Positions 1-6,542 are shown, counted from the first letter of the stretch. The stretch: DNA of 8,694 nt from Acidobacteriaceae bacterium (GCA_003165855.1 PMXH01000541.1:1-8694), one strand, 5' to 3'. Made by a program: numbers and translations. Notes: generated by a model not told the origin, from the sequence alone.

Positions 1-353
1 GGGAGCAGCATCTCCCAGTAGTCTTCGGTGGGGGAAGGGGAGGCGATGGCGCGGTCGAGGTCGGCCCAGCCGCCGGCGTCGGCGGGGTAGGGAGGCGGCG
101 CGGATTGTACTTCGATGGTGGATTGGGCGGTGACTTTGACTTGAGTGTGGTTTCCGGCGATATCGAAATGATGCACGGTGTTGCCCATGAAATCGCGGTA
201 CTGCATGATGTTGGCGGCGGGGCTGACGTCGAGTTGAAAGGTGAGGCAGTGCTGAAGGGAGTCACTGCGGGGCTGCAGGCGGACTTCCATGACGCTCTCG
301 CGGACGGCGGGCTGGTAGGAGAAGGTGGTGGTGTGCAGTACCGAATAGATCAT
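1..353 (-). CDS. Transglutaminase-like protein, N-terminal part (cut by window edge)
   Basis: The frame starts at the ATG at 353 and stays open to the left edge, giving 117 residues of a longer protein. The sequence begins MIYSVLHTTTFSYQPAVRES and continues with VRLQPR, QYRDFMGNTVHHFDI and a VTAQSTIEV strand. This is the pattern of the bacterial transglutaminase-like N-terminal beta domain that precedes the Cys-His-Asp catalytic domain. The catalytic domain lies outside the window, so activity cannot be judged. A GAGGG Shine-Dalgarno sequence sits about 6 bases before the ATG. The gene follows the alpha-E gene on the same strand after about 110 bases of repeat-containing spacer. In many bacteria this family is encoded beside alpha-E and ATP-grasp proteins. 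Its inferred role is peptide-bond hydrolysis or transfer on the product of that system. Confidence 0.85.
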   Translation of the reverse strand, partial: MIYSVLHTTTFSYQPAVRESVMEVRLQPRSDSLQHCLTFQLDVSPAANIMQYRDFMGNTVHHFDIAGNHTQVKVTAQSTIEVQSAPPPYPADAGGWADLDRAIASPSPTEDYWEMLL

Positions 354-369
354 GCAGTCCCTCAGATTT

Positions 370-449
370 GGTAATTGGGTAATTTAGTAATTTAAAATCC
401 AAACCTTCGCGTTGTTTCAATTTCCCAATTACTAAATTACTCAATTACT
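370..449. repeat. AT-rich inverted repeat built from 8-bp tandem units
   Basis: The left arm (370-392) and right arm (427-449) are inverted copies matching at 21 of 23 positions, around a 34-base loop. Each arm is itself about three 8-bp units: GGTAATTG, GGTAATTT, AGTAATTT on the left and AATTACTA, AATTACTC, AATTACTC on the right. The two mismatches (378/441 and 370/449) are G-T pairs on the plus strand, so a plus-strand RNA would pair fully, while a minus-strand RNA would carry two A-C mismatches. It lies in the spacer between the alpha-E and transglutaminase genes. It is far more AT-rich than its surroundings and has no terminator-like T-run in the expected place. Confidence 0.8.
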
Positions 450-464
450 CAATCATTTCAATCC

Positions 465-1424
465 CTACGCGACCAGCGCCGACTCGACGGAATAATCGAA
501 ATAAATTTGATGGATGGCGGTGTGGGCTTGGCTGCATTGCCAGCGGATACTGTCCACGAAGGCGTTGGCGCCCGAGGCCATGATTTCGTCGATCTGGCTG
601 AAGCTGAGAGTGGCGCGCAGGCGGCCGGCGATACGAACGGGTTGCCCGGCCTTGCGTTCGGTTAGCTCCGAGATCGCGCTTAGCGCGGCGTGGATCCTAT
701 CGACCGAGAAGCGCACGGAGTGCGGGAATCCAGGGTTCAGCAGGAGGAATTCCGCGACACGAAGCGGACGTAGTTCGGCGGTATGAGCCTTGCAGTAGGC
801 TTGAAACGCGGCGCAGGACTTCAGCAACGCGACCCACTCGAGATACTCTTCGCTTTCCACAGCCTGGTCGAGGGGATGAGGCGAGCGGTTGAAGTGCGCG
901 CCGATGAGGCGGGCGACGGCGTCGGTGCGTTCGACGAAGCGGCCGAGCTGAATGTAATGCCAACCTTCGCCGTGCGACATGGTGGAGTCGGTGACGCCTT
1001 GAAACAGGTGGGCTCCGTCTTGCACGGCACGGAAGAATTGATAGGAATCGAGCAGGCCGGCCTCACTGGAGGCGGTGCTCTTCACTTGCAGGAAGAGACG
1101 ATTGAGTTGCTCCCACATGTCGGAACTGCACTGCTCGCGAACCTGACGGAGATTCTCGCGCGCGGCGGCGACGCAGGAAATAATCGAAGAAGGATTGGTG
1201 CGGTCCAGGGTGAGAAGATGCGTGAGGGTCTCGGCATCGAGGGAGCCATCTTCCGGAGCCGGGACTTGCAGGGCTTGCAGCAGGCCGAGCCAACGCTCCG
1301 AACCGGCGTCCGGAGAGTGATCGAGGCGGAGTTGGAGATCGACGTCGATGAGTCGCGCGGTGTGCTCGGCGCGCTCGAGGTAGCGGCTCATCCAATAGAG
1401 GCTGTCGGCGACGCGCGACAGCAT
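465..1424 (-). CDS. Alpha-E domain-containing protein (DUF403)
   Basis: The protein is about 319 residues and begins MLSRVADSLYWMSRYLERAE, the hallmark N-terminus of the alpha-E family. The rest is predicted all-helical and full-length for the family, with internal segments such as SMSHGEGWHYIQLGRFVERTDAVARL (key residues G-H-F-E-R) and FLLLNPGFPHSVRFSV. Its biochemical role is unknown; the family is consistently encoded with circularly permuted ATP-grasp proteins and transglutaminases and is thought to work in the same peptide-related pathway. The start at 1424 is chosen because family members usually begin at MLSRV. An in-frame ATG at 1448 would add eight residues (MNDRRETT). Neither start has a clear Shine-Dalgarno sequence. 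The upstream ATP-grasp gene ends at 1477, only 28-52 bases away, which suggests cotranscription and perhaps translational coupling. Confidence 0.93.
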   Translation of the reverse strand: MLSRVADSLYWMSRYLERAEHTARLIDVDLQLRLDHSPDAGSERWLGLLQALQVPAPEDGSLDAETLTHLLTLDRTNPSSIISCVAAARENLRQVREQCSSDMWEQLNRLFLQVKSTASSEAGLLDSYQFFRAVQDGAHLFQGVTDSTMSHGEGWHYIQLGRFVERTDAVARLIGAHFNRSPHPLDQAVESEEYLEWVALLKSCAAFQAYCKAHTAELRPLRVAEFLLLNPGFPHSVRFSVDRIHAALSAISELTERKAGQPVRIAGRLRATLSFSQIDEIMASGANAFVDSIRWQCSQAHTAIHQIYFDYSVESALVA

Positions 1425-1476
1425 GGTGGTTTCGCGGCGGTCGTTCATAGGTACGACTCGTCATGGGCGTAGCACA

Positions 1477-2955
1477 TCATGCGCGTAACACCCAGGTATC
1501 TTTGCTGCCGCCGCCTTGCGAGGAGTTCACGACCAGCGATCCGCGACGAAGCGCGACACGGGTGAGGCCTCCGGGAACCAGCGTCATGTTTTCGCCATAA
1601 AGAATGTAAGGGCGGAGGTCAACGTGGCGGGCTTGCGCTTCTCCTTCGAGGAAGCAAGGCGCGCGAGACAGACTTAGAGTGGGCTGGGCGATGTAGTTGC
1701 GGGGTTCGGCCTGGATGCGGCGGCGGAAGTCTTCGCGCTGCTCGGCTGTGCTCTGGGGACCGATCAACATGCCATAGCCGCCGGATTCACCGACGGCCTT
1801 CACCACGAGTTGGTCCAAGTGTTCGAGCACATAGTTCCGTTGCGACTGGTCGGTGAGCATGTAGGTGGGAACATTGGCCAGGATGGGATCTTCTGCCAGG
1901 TAATAACGGATGATTTGCGGAACATAAGCGTAGACGGCTTTGTCGTCGGCGACGCCGGTGCCGATGGCGTTGGCGAGTCCCACGTTGCCGGCGCGGTAAG
2001 CGTTGAATAATCCGGGAACGCCGAGACTGGAATCGCGCTGGAAGCAGAGAGGATCGAGAAAATCATCATCGACGCGGCGGTAGATGACGTCCACGCGCCG
2101 CAATCCGGCGGTGGTGCGCATGTAGACCAGGTTGTCGTGGACGAGCAGGTCGCGGCCTTCCACCAACTCGATGCCCATCTGCTGAGCCAGAAAAGTGTGC
2201 TCGAAATATGCCGAGTTGAAGACTCCGGGAGTCAGCAAGACCACGGTGGGCTCGTGCCGGGCCGAGGAACTGGGCGGGCTAAGCGCACGCAGCGTAGCCA
2301 GCAGAGCCTGGGCGTAATGATCGACGGGGCAAACGCCATAGTCGCGGAATAATGTGGGAAAGACCTTCTTCAGGACTTTCCGGTTGGCCAGCATGTAGGA
2401 GACGCCGCTGGGCACACGGAGATTGTCTTCGAGTACGGCGAAGCTGCCGTCGGGGAGGCGCACCAAGTCGGTGCCGCAAATGCTGACGTAAATTCCCCGA
2501 GGGATGTTGAGACCGCGCATCTCGCGGCGGAAGTGGCGGCAACTATAGACGAGTTCCTTGGGAACAACGCCATCGGCGAGGATTTTTCCGCTGTGGTAGA
2601 TGTCTTCCAGAAATAGATTCAGAGCCGCGATGCGTTGGGCAAGTCCGCGCTCGATCTTCCCCCATTCGGCGTGAGGAATGATGCGGGGCAGCAGATCGTT
2701 GGGGAAGACGCGCTCGGTGCCTTCGGAGTTGCCGTAGACGGTGAAGGTAATCCCCTGATGCAAGAAAGAGAGGTCGGCGGCTTGCTGGCTTTTGCGTAAT
2801 TCTTCGGGAGGCAGATCGAGCAAGGTTTGAAATAGAGCGCGATAGTGGGGGCGAGGGATGCCGGGCGCCTCGAACATTTCGTCGTAGGCGCTGTCAAACT
2901 GATAATGACGGAAAGGAGGCCGAGACAAGGCAGGAGCGGGCTCCGGCATGGTCAT
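1477..2955 (-). CDS. Circularly permuted type 2 ATP-grasp protein
   Basis: This 492-residue protein has near family-typical length. Visible motifs, in order, are [14 protein letters not shown] near residues 24-38, [11 protein letters not shown] at 174-184, [11 protein letters not shown] at 292-302, [16 protein letters not shown] at 385-400, HVDLRPY at 444-450 and [13 protein letters not shown] at 477-489. These match the circularly permuted ATP-grasp family, an ATP-dependent carboxylate-amine/thiol ligase fold. The glycine-rich GESGGYGM loop and the EDN and DLRP residues are presumed to bind nucleotide and metal. The substrate is unknown. It is the first gene of the minus-strand cluster with alpha-E and transglutaminase genes. 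The ATG at 2955 is preferred, with another ATG at 2949. A GTG at 2997 would add 14 Arg/Ser-rich residues that do not look like family sequence. No start has a good ribosome binding site. Confidence 0.93.
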   Translation of the reverse strand: MTMPEPAPALSRPPFRHYQFDSAYDEMFEAPGIPRPHYRALFQTLLDLPPEELRKSQQAADLSFLHQGITFTVYGNSEGTERVFPNDLLPRIIPHAEWGKIERGLAQRIAALNLFLEDIYHSGKILADGVVPKELVYSCRHFRREMRGLNIPRGIYVSICGTDLVRLPDGSFAVLEDNLRVPSGVSYMLANRKVLKKVFPTLFRDYGVCPVDHYAQALLATLRALSPPSSSARHEPTVVLLTPGVFNSAYFEHTFLAQQMGIELVEGRDLLVHDNLVYMRTTAGLRRVDVIYRRVDDDFLDPLCFQRDSSLGVPGLFNAYRAGNVGLANAIGTGVADDKAVYAYVPQIIRYYLAEDPILANVPTYMLTDQSQRNYVLEHLDQLVVKAVGESGGYGMLIGPQSTAEQREDFRRRIQAEPRNYIAQPTLSLSRAPCFLEGEAQARHVDLRPYILYGENMTLVPGGLTRVALRRGSLVVNSSQGGGSKDTWVLRA

Positions 2956-3098
2956 GCGGCGCAGAACACTACGAGTTCGAGTACGGCTCGACTGCACCTA
3001 AGGACTCTAAGGGGCGGGCAATGGCAAGTCCAATCGAAATTGCTTATGGGGATGATTCGGATTTTGGGGTTGCTGGACTGGCGTCGCTGCGCTCCGCT

Positions 3099-3117
3099 GA
3101 CAGCCGAGGCGGCTATC
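3099..3117. repeat. Short hairpin in the ATP-grasp upstream spacer
   Basis: GACAGCCG (3099-3106) and CGGCTATC (3110-3117) form an 8-bp stem around the loop AGG. The single mismatch becomes a G-U wobble if read as minus-strand RNA. It lies about 140 bases upstream of the ATP-grasp start, so it could be a leader structure, or part of a decayed intergenic repeat. It has no T-run. Confidence 0.45.
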
Positions 3118-3152
3118 CCTACATGAGTTGTGGCTCTGTATGCGAACAGCAG

Positions 3153-3212
3153 GTTCCCTTCGACTTCGCTCAGGGCAGGCTCTCGTGCGCCTGCGGCGCA
3201 CTCGGAATGACA
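3153..3212. repeat. REP-like intergenic element, copy 1 (divergent)
   Basis: The copy starts with GGTTCCCTTCGACTTCGCTC and ends in GGAATGACA. In place of the simple centre it has an extra block containing the hairpin GTGCGCC-TGC-GGCGCAC (3185-3201). It is the most diverged of the four copies. Read on the minus strand it ends GGGAACCTGCTGTTCGC, a different tail from the others. It lies downstream of the small CxxC gene on the minus strand. Confidence 0.75.
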
Positions 3213-3262
3213 ATCCTAATCATGACAAGGCTCACAATGACGGGCTTGGTGAGGGAGCGGAG

Positions 3263-3478
3263 CTAGGTGCGCCAGATGCGCTGCTGAGTGTCGAGGGAGG
3301 AGAACATCACGGGCTCGTGGTGAACGCTGGTGGCGTGGAGATTGATGGCGGTAGCGGCCTGGGTGCGGAGGTTGCCGTCGCGGGAGTCGAAGTCGAGTGT
3401 GCTGACGTGGTGCGCGCAGCGGGTACAGGTAAACTTCATGCCGCCCTTGATGCGTCCGATGGTGTAGTGTCGCTTCAC
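3263..3478 (-). CDS. Possible small CxxC protein, unknown function
   Basis: This is a 71-residue frame with strong C-rich third codon positions and the sequence MKFTCTRCAHHVSTLDFDSR from residue 14 on. It carries one CxxC pair followed directly by HH, which could bind a metal, but no second CxxC is present to complete a normal zinc ribbon. The C-terminus ends SLDTQQRIWRT. The start shown is a GTG at 3478 with AAAGGA 13 bases upstream. An ATG at 3439 (58 residues) has a weaker but better-spaced AAGG-type signal. The upstream frame closes with TGA just before the GTG. I do not recognise the family. An overlapping plus-strand frame exists, but its codon use is poorer. It stands alone between two repeat-bearing spacers. 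Confidence 0.5.
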   Translation of the reverse strand: MKRHYTIGRIKGGMKFTCTRCAHHVSTLDFDSRDGNLRTQAATAINLHATSVHHEPVMFSSLDTQQRIWRT

Positions 3479-3575
3479 AAATCAAGTGTAGTCCTTTCGC
3501 GCGAGAGCAGCGCGCACGTCAGGAGGGCAGCGAAAGTAATGAGTGGATGAGACGGTTCTAAGGTGGATCGGGAGG

Positions 3576-3633
3576 AATGCAGAAGTTAAGACCGCTCTTG
3601 GTTTTACTTCTGCATTTTGACTTCTTACTTCTG
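3576..3633. repeat. TTACTTCTG direct and inverted repeat at peptidase 3' end
   Basis: AATGCAGAAGT (3576-3586) and ACTTCTGCATT (3606-3616) are a perfect 11-bp inverted pair around a 19-base loop. TTACTTCTG also occurs twice in direct orientation (3604-3612 and 3625-3633). The second copy contains the stop codon of the P1 peptidase gene on the minus strand. The hairpin lies just past that stop and could help terminate or stabilise the transcript, although no U-run follows it. Confidence 0.75.
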
Positions 3634-4869
3634 ACTTGGCGTGAGGCGGTTGTATTTCTTTAAGACCTCGCGGAGACGGTCGTGGGGCAGGGCGATGACT
3701 TCATGATCGTCGATGCCCTTCATGGTTTCGGCGGCGACCATGGCGTTGACCACAGCTTCTTCGGTGGCCTGGACGGTGGCAAGGAAGAGCGGGTCGAGAG
3801 AATCGTTGGGGAGCATGGTGAGCTGGTGCACATTGTTGGGCTGGTCGCTTTTTGGACTCACGGCGCCGGGGTTAGCGGTGGAGAAGGCGAGGAAAATGTC
3901 GCCGGAGCCGTCGCCAGAATAGCTGCCGTCGCGGCCGAGGCCGAGAGAAACTTTCCTGGCGATGCGCTTGAGCTGCGTGGGTATGAGCGGAGCATCGGTG
4001 GCAACGACGACGATGATGGAGCCCACATCTTCTTTGAAGACGGTGTGCTCGGGGATTTCGCGGCCAACGTTGATGCCTGCGATGCGGAGTTGCTCGCGGG
4101 CGCCGTAGTTGCATTGGACGACCACGCCGACGGTATAGCCGCCGGACTTGGCATCGAGGATTCGCGAGGAGGTGCCGATGCCGCCTTTGAATTCGTTGCA
4201 GATCATGCCGGTGCCGCCACCGACGTTGCCTTCTTCGACGGGACCGGAGTGGGCGACGTCGAGGGCGTGGAAGGCGTCTTCGGCGTGGACGTGGAACCCG
4301 TTGATGTCGTTGAGATAACCATCCCAGGTTTCGGCAACGACGGGCAAGGACCACCAGTAGCCTTCCATGTCGGGCTCGCCGCGTTTGACCTTCCAGGCGA
4401 TAACGGCATCGCGAACCACCCCGACGCTGTGGGTGTTGGTGATCATCACGGGGCCGTTGAGGAAGCCGGAGTCGTCGACCCACGTAGTGCCGGTCATTTC
4501 GCCGTTGCCGTTGAGGGTGAACCAAGCGGCGAAGACGGCGTCGTTGGAATTCTTGCCGCGGGGATGAATGGCGGTGACGCCGGTGCGCACTGGGCCCTTG
4601 CCGATCACAAGCTTGCCGTCGCCGGAGATGAGCGTGGTGTGGCCGACTTCGACGCCAGCGACATCAGTGATGGCGTTGTTGGGGCCGGGAGTGCCGTCGA
4701 AGGGGACGCCGAGATCGCGAGCGCGGGGCTTGGTTTGGGCGGAGGCAGCGATGGAGAAAATGGCGGCGAAGGCGATTACGATGAGTGGCTTCAGGCTACG
4801 GGCTTCGGGCCGCAGAGTAGGGAAGGGATTTGGATTTGCAGAGTAATGCGGGATTGAGCGTTCCGACAT
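3625..4869 (-). CDS. Secreted P1-family peptidase (DmpA/BapA-like aminopeptidase)
   Basis: The protein has 414 residues. Residues 27-44 form a hydrophobic signal peptide with cleavage likely after ASA (residue 44), preceded by a longer polar N-terminus. The mature part starts with ITDVAGVEVGHTT, typical of the family, and continues with GNVGGGTGM, EFKGGIGTSSR (226-236) and GDGSGDIFLAFSTAN (319-333). P1 peptidases are Ntn-type enzymes that cleave themselves at a Gly/Asn-Ser bond and use the new N-terminal Ser as nucleophile. By that pattern the break would be G321|S322. Family members remove N-terminal L- or D-amino acids or beta-amino acids; substrate cannot be told here. The start at 4869 has GGAGG four bases upstream. 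The open frame continues upstream to 5136 but as Arg/His-rich non-coding sequence. The last residues (PSQK and stop) fall in a repeat. Confidence 0.93.
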   Translation of the reverse strand: MSERSIPHYSANPNPFPTLRPEARSLKPLIVIAFAAIFSIAASAQTKPRARDLGVPFDGTPGPNNAITDVAGVEVGHTTLISGDGKLVIGKGPVRTGVTAIHPRGKNSNDAVFAAWFTLNGNGEMTGTTWVDDSGFLNGPVMITNTHSVGVVRDAVIAWKVKRGEPDMEGYWWSLPVVAETWDGYLNDINGFHVHAEDAFHALDVAHSGPVEEGNVGGGTGMICNEFKGGIGTSSRILDAKSGGYTVGVVVQCNYGAREQLRIAGINVGREIPEHTVFKEDVGSIIVVVATDAPLIPTQLKRIARKVSLGLGRDGSYSGDGSGDIFLAFSTANPGAVSPKSDQPNNVHQLTMLPNDSLDPLFLATVQATEEAVVNAMVAAETMKGIDDHEVIALPHDRLREVLKKYNRLTPSQK

Positions 4870-4873
4870 AGAG

Positions 4874-4878
4874 CCTCC
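4874..4878 (-). promoter_or_regulatory. Shine-Dalgarno of the P1 peptidase, decides its start
   Basis: GGAGG on the minus strand lies four bases before the ATG at 4869. It excludes the much longer upstream-extended reading of this frame. Confidence 0.85.
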
Positions 4879-4891
4879 GAAAGAACGGAGA

Positions 4892-4899
4892 AGTATAAT
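4892..4899. promoter_or_regulatory. Overlapping divergent -10 boxes
   Basis: TATAAT on the plus strand (4894-4899) overlaps TATACT on the minus strand (4892-4897). They sit between the divergent peptidase (start 4869) and small membrane protein (start 4948). Predicted leaders would be about 17 and 42 bases. Neither side shows a good -35 box at normal spacing, so this rests on the -10 sequences and position. Confidence 0.5.
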
Positions 4900-4947
4900 C
4901 GTTCCCAGTGGAAATGTTGCGCGAGGGGAAACTTTTCGGGGGACAAC

Positions 4948-5226
4948 ATGGACGGATGGAAGAAGGCGGTGGTGGCGGGTTCGATTGGAGTGGCGACGGT
5001 TTTGTTTTTGAGGAAGAAGTATCCGGCGGGCGTGCTGGCGACGGGCGTGGGACTGGCGGTGCTGGCGTCGGAGTATCCGGAGAAATTTGAGAAGGTGCGG
5101 AGATCGCTGCCGGATTACTTTGACCGTGGCATGCACGTGATGGAGATGGCGGCGCGCGCGGGCAAGCGGATCACGCAGGCGGCGGGGCAGAGCGCGATGG
5201 ATGCGTGGGAAGAAGTTCGTGGGTAG
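4948..5226 (+). CDS. Small membrane protein with two hydrophobic segments
   Basis: This 92-residue protein begins MDGWKKAVVAGSIGVATVLF. Hydrophobic stretches at about 7-21 and 26-41 are separated by RKKYP, suggesting a helical hairpin in the inner membrane. The remaining 50 residues are charged and amphipathic (YPEKFEKVRRSLPDYFDRG, then helices rich in Ala, Arg and Met) and would lie on one side of the membrane. GGGGGA lies four bases before the ATG, a strong ribosome site, and a TATAAT box lies about 50 bases upstream. I do not recognise the family and assign no function. It is divergent from the P1 peptidase gene and followed by a repeat patch. Confidence 0.75.
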   Translation: MDGWKKAVVAGSIGVATVLFLRKKYPAGVLATGVGLAVLASEYPEKFEKVRRSLPDYFDRGMHVMEMAARAGKRITQAAGQSAMDAWEEVRG

Positions 5227-5227
5227 C

Positions 5228-5300
5228 GGACCTCAGACCTTGGACCTCAGACTTCAGGACTCGCCTACGTCACGTCAGTGCTTGCCGAGGTCTGAAGTCC
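5228..5300. repeat. GGACCTCAGAC direct and inverted repeat patch
   Basis: GGACCTCAGAC occurs twice in tandem (5228-5238 and 5242-5252). GGACCTCAGACCTTGG (5228-5243) is matched in inverted orientation at 14 of 16 positions by 5285-5300. The patch fills the space between two convergent genes (stops at 5226 and 5319), so it could fold as a hairpin at the end of either transcript. No T-run is present. Confidence 0.65.
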
Positions 5301-5318
5301 GGTGTCCGATGCCGCATT

Positions 5319-5654
5319 TCACTCGATGCCGAGTTGCTTCCTGGCGTCAGGGCTGAGGCGCTCGGGGGTCCAGGGCGGAGTCCACACGACGTTGACTGCG
5401 GCGTTGCGGATGCCGGGCAACTGCTCGAGGCGCGACTTCACTTGCGCGCTGATGTTGACGTGTTCGGGGCAGCCTTGCGAGGTGAGGGTCATGTCGACGG
5501 TGACGTCCTGCTTGGCTTGCTCGGGAGTGTCGGCGGGCGCGGGGGCGAAGTTCACCTGGTAGATGAGGCCGAGGTCGACAATGTTAACGGGGATCTCGGG
5601 GTCGTAGCAACTCTTCAGCGCGCTCAGAACGTCTTGTTCGGTGACTGGGGACAT
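5319..5654 (-). CDS. MIP18/DUF59 metal-sulfur cluster assembly factor
   Basis: The protein has 111 residues, the usual size for a single-domain member. It contains DPEIPVNIVDLGLIY (18-32), VDMTLTSQGCP (53-63) and the C-terminal signature VWTPPWTPERLSPDARKQLG. The invariant Cys is C62. The family includes SufT, PaaD-like proteins and eukaryotic Cia2/MIP18, which assist iron-sulfur cluster insertion into target proteins in the cytoplasm. There are no suf or paa genes beside it, so the specific partner is unknown and no symbol is given. A Pro/Ala-rich insertion (FAPAPADTPEQ) follows the second strand. AAGGA lies about 7 bases before the ATG at 5654. It is transcribed alone, divergent from the membrane-anchored protein gene at 5820. 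Confidence 0.92.
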   Translation of the reverse strand: MSPVTEQDVLSALKSCYDPEIPVNIVDLGLIYQVNFAPAPADTPEQAKQDVTVDMTLTSQGCPEHVNISAQVKSRLEQLPGIRNAAVNVVWTPPWTPERLSPDARKQLGIE

Positions 5655-5728
5655 AGGATTTCCTTGCCACCCAGTGTACCGCAGTGCGAATGCCCTGCGG
5701 GGCCGCGGGGATTATCGAGGTGAAAAGG

Positions 5729-5788
5729 GGTCCTTCGACTCCGCAAGAACTTCGCCTCCGCGAAGTTCTTGCTGCGCTCAGGATGACA
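5729..5788. repeat. REP-like intergenic element, copy 2 with 13-bp hairpin
   Basis: The ends TCCTTCGACT (5731-5740) and GCTCAGGATGACA (5776-5788) flank a perfect 13-bp inverted repeat, GCAAGAACTTCGC (5743-5755) and GCGAAGTTCTTGC (5760-5772), with the loop CTCC. It lies in a divergent promoter region, ending only about 31 bases before the start of the gene at 5820, an unusual place for a REP-type element. Confidence 0.85.
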
Positions 5789-5819
5789 AGGGAAAGTACG
5801 TATCTGGTAAGGTTTTTGC

Positions 5820-6542
5820 ATGATGAGTGAAGAGGCGAAGCAGAGGATCCAGATTGCTTTGGCGCTGGCCGTGGTGGTGGCGGGAGTGCGCGCCGGGTAC
5901 ATCCTTTATGAGCGGCACGAGGACAATCTTGCGGCGCAGAAGCAGGCGGAGGCGAAGAAGATTGGCTACTCGAACGCGGATTATTACGTGGTGCCGAAAA
6001 AGCTGTATCCGTTTGATTTGAAATCGGCCAAGCAGTTGACGGAGCAGCCGGTGTGGGTGAAGGAAGGATATCGGTATACCTATTATCGGTTTGTCCCGGT
6101 GGTGAAGAGCGTCGATTTTGCGCATGAGGCAGGACTGTTGGGCCCGATCGAACGGCTGGAGATAAAGGACGTGATGGCGGTCGCCGCGCCGGGCGGGAGG
6201 AAGCAGGTGGTGGCCACGTTTGAAAAAGATGGGCACGGTTACGCGGTGCCCATCGGATTTGAGAACGATGGACAGTACAAGATTTATTCCGACGAGATGT
6301 TCTATGTGGAAGATCCGCACGAGTTATACAAGCATTGGCCGGCGGATGTGTGGCAGGCGATCACGCAGCATGAGGTGAAGCCGGGGATGAACGAATTGCA
6401 GGCCGATTTCGCGGTGGGGATGGGGACGCTGGATGCGGGGAGTTCGTCCGCGGAGAGAACGCTGCATTATGCGAATGGAGGGAAGCCGCTGGTGGTGATT
6501 TACCGCGATGGGAAAGCGGCGGAGATTAAGGCGGGGACATAG
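5820..6542 (+). CDS. Membrane-anchored protein of unknown function
   Basis: This 240-residue protein begins MMSEEAKQR, followed by one hydrophobic segment (about 10-30, IQIALALAVVVAGVRAGYILY). A hydrophilic, probably periplasmic domain of about 210 residues follows. Just after the membrane segment is a short charged, possibly coiled stretch (ERHEDNLAAQKQAEAKK). The main domain is rich in Tyr and beta-type segments (YRYTYYRFVPVV, YAVPIGFENDGQYKIYSDEMFYV) and ends with a region where HEVKPGMNELQADFAVGMG resembles lipoprotein/SmpA-type 'G-M-x-E-x-Q' sequence, followed by strands. That last resemblance is loose. AAGG lies about seven bases before the ATG. I do not recognise the family. The gene stands alone between REP copies 2 and 3. 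Confidence 0.88.
   Translation: MMSEEAKQRIQIALALAVVVAGVRAGYILYERHEDNLAAQKQAEAKKIGYSNADYYVVPKKLYPFDLKSAKQLTEQPVWVKEGYRYTYYRFVPVVKSVDFAHEAGLLGPIERLEIKDVMAVAAPGGRKQVVATFEKDGHGYAVPIGFENDGQYKIYSDEMFYVEDPHELYKHWPADVWQAITQHEVKPGMNELQADFAVGMGTLDAGSSSAERTLHYANGGKPLVVIYRDGKAAEIKAGT

Larger units (their letters stand above)
2956..3262. other. Non-coding spacer with hairpin and REP-like element
   Basis: About 307 bases separate the ATP-grasp start from the end of the small minus-strand gene. I see no convincing gene: the open frames here have poor codon use and run through repeat sequence. The spacer must hold the promoter of the ATP-grasp/alpha-E/transglutaminase cluster, but no clear -35/-10 pair is visible on the minus strand. 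It holds a short hairpin (3099-3117) and a REP-like element (3153-3212). Two further ATGAC-type fragments follow (around 3221-3228 and 3236-3242) that look like decayed ends of the same repeat. Confidence 0.6.

Noticed and set aside
783..1472. Plus-strand frame opposite the alpha-E gene
   Set aside because: Antisense shadow; the minus frame carries the unmistakable alpha-E N-terminus.
3128..3550. Plus-strand 140-codon frame
   Set aside because: It begins inside REP copy 1 and runs antisense to the better-supported small CxxC gene; no recognisable motif.
3682..4857. Long plus-strand open frame (391 codons) opposite the P1 peptidase
   Set aside because: Its Gly/Asp/Val-rich composition is what the antisense of a GC-rich gene gives; the minus-strand frame has family motifs, a signal peptide and a GGAGG site.
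4870..5136. N-terminal extension of the P1 peptidase to an ATG at 5136
   Set aside because: The added 89 residues are Arg/His-rich, overlap the divergent small membrane protein gene, and bypass a strong ribosome site at 4874-4878.
5679..5700. CCGCAG/CTGCGG dyad upstream of the DUF59 gene
   Set aside because: A six-base stem with a ten-base loop is expected by chance in GC-rich sequence.
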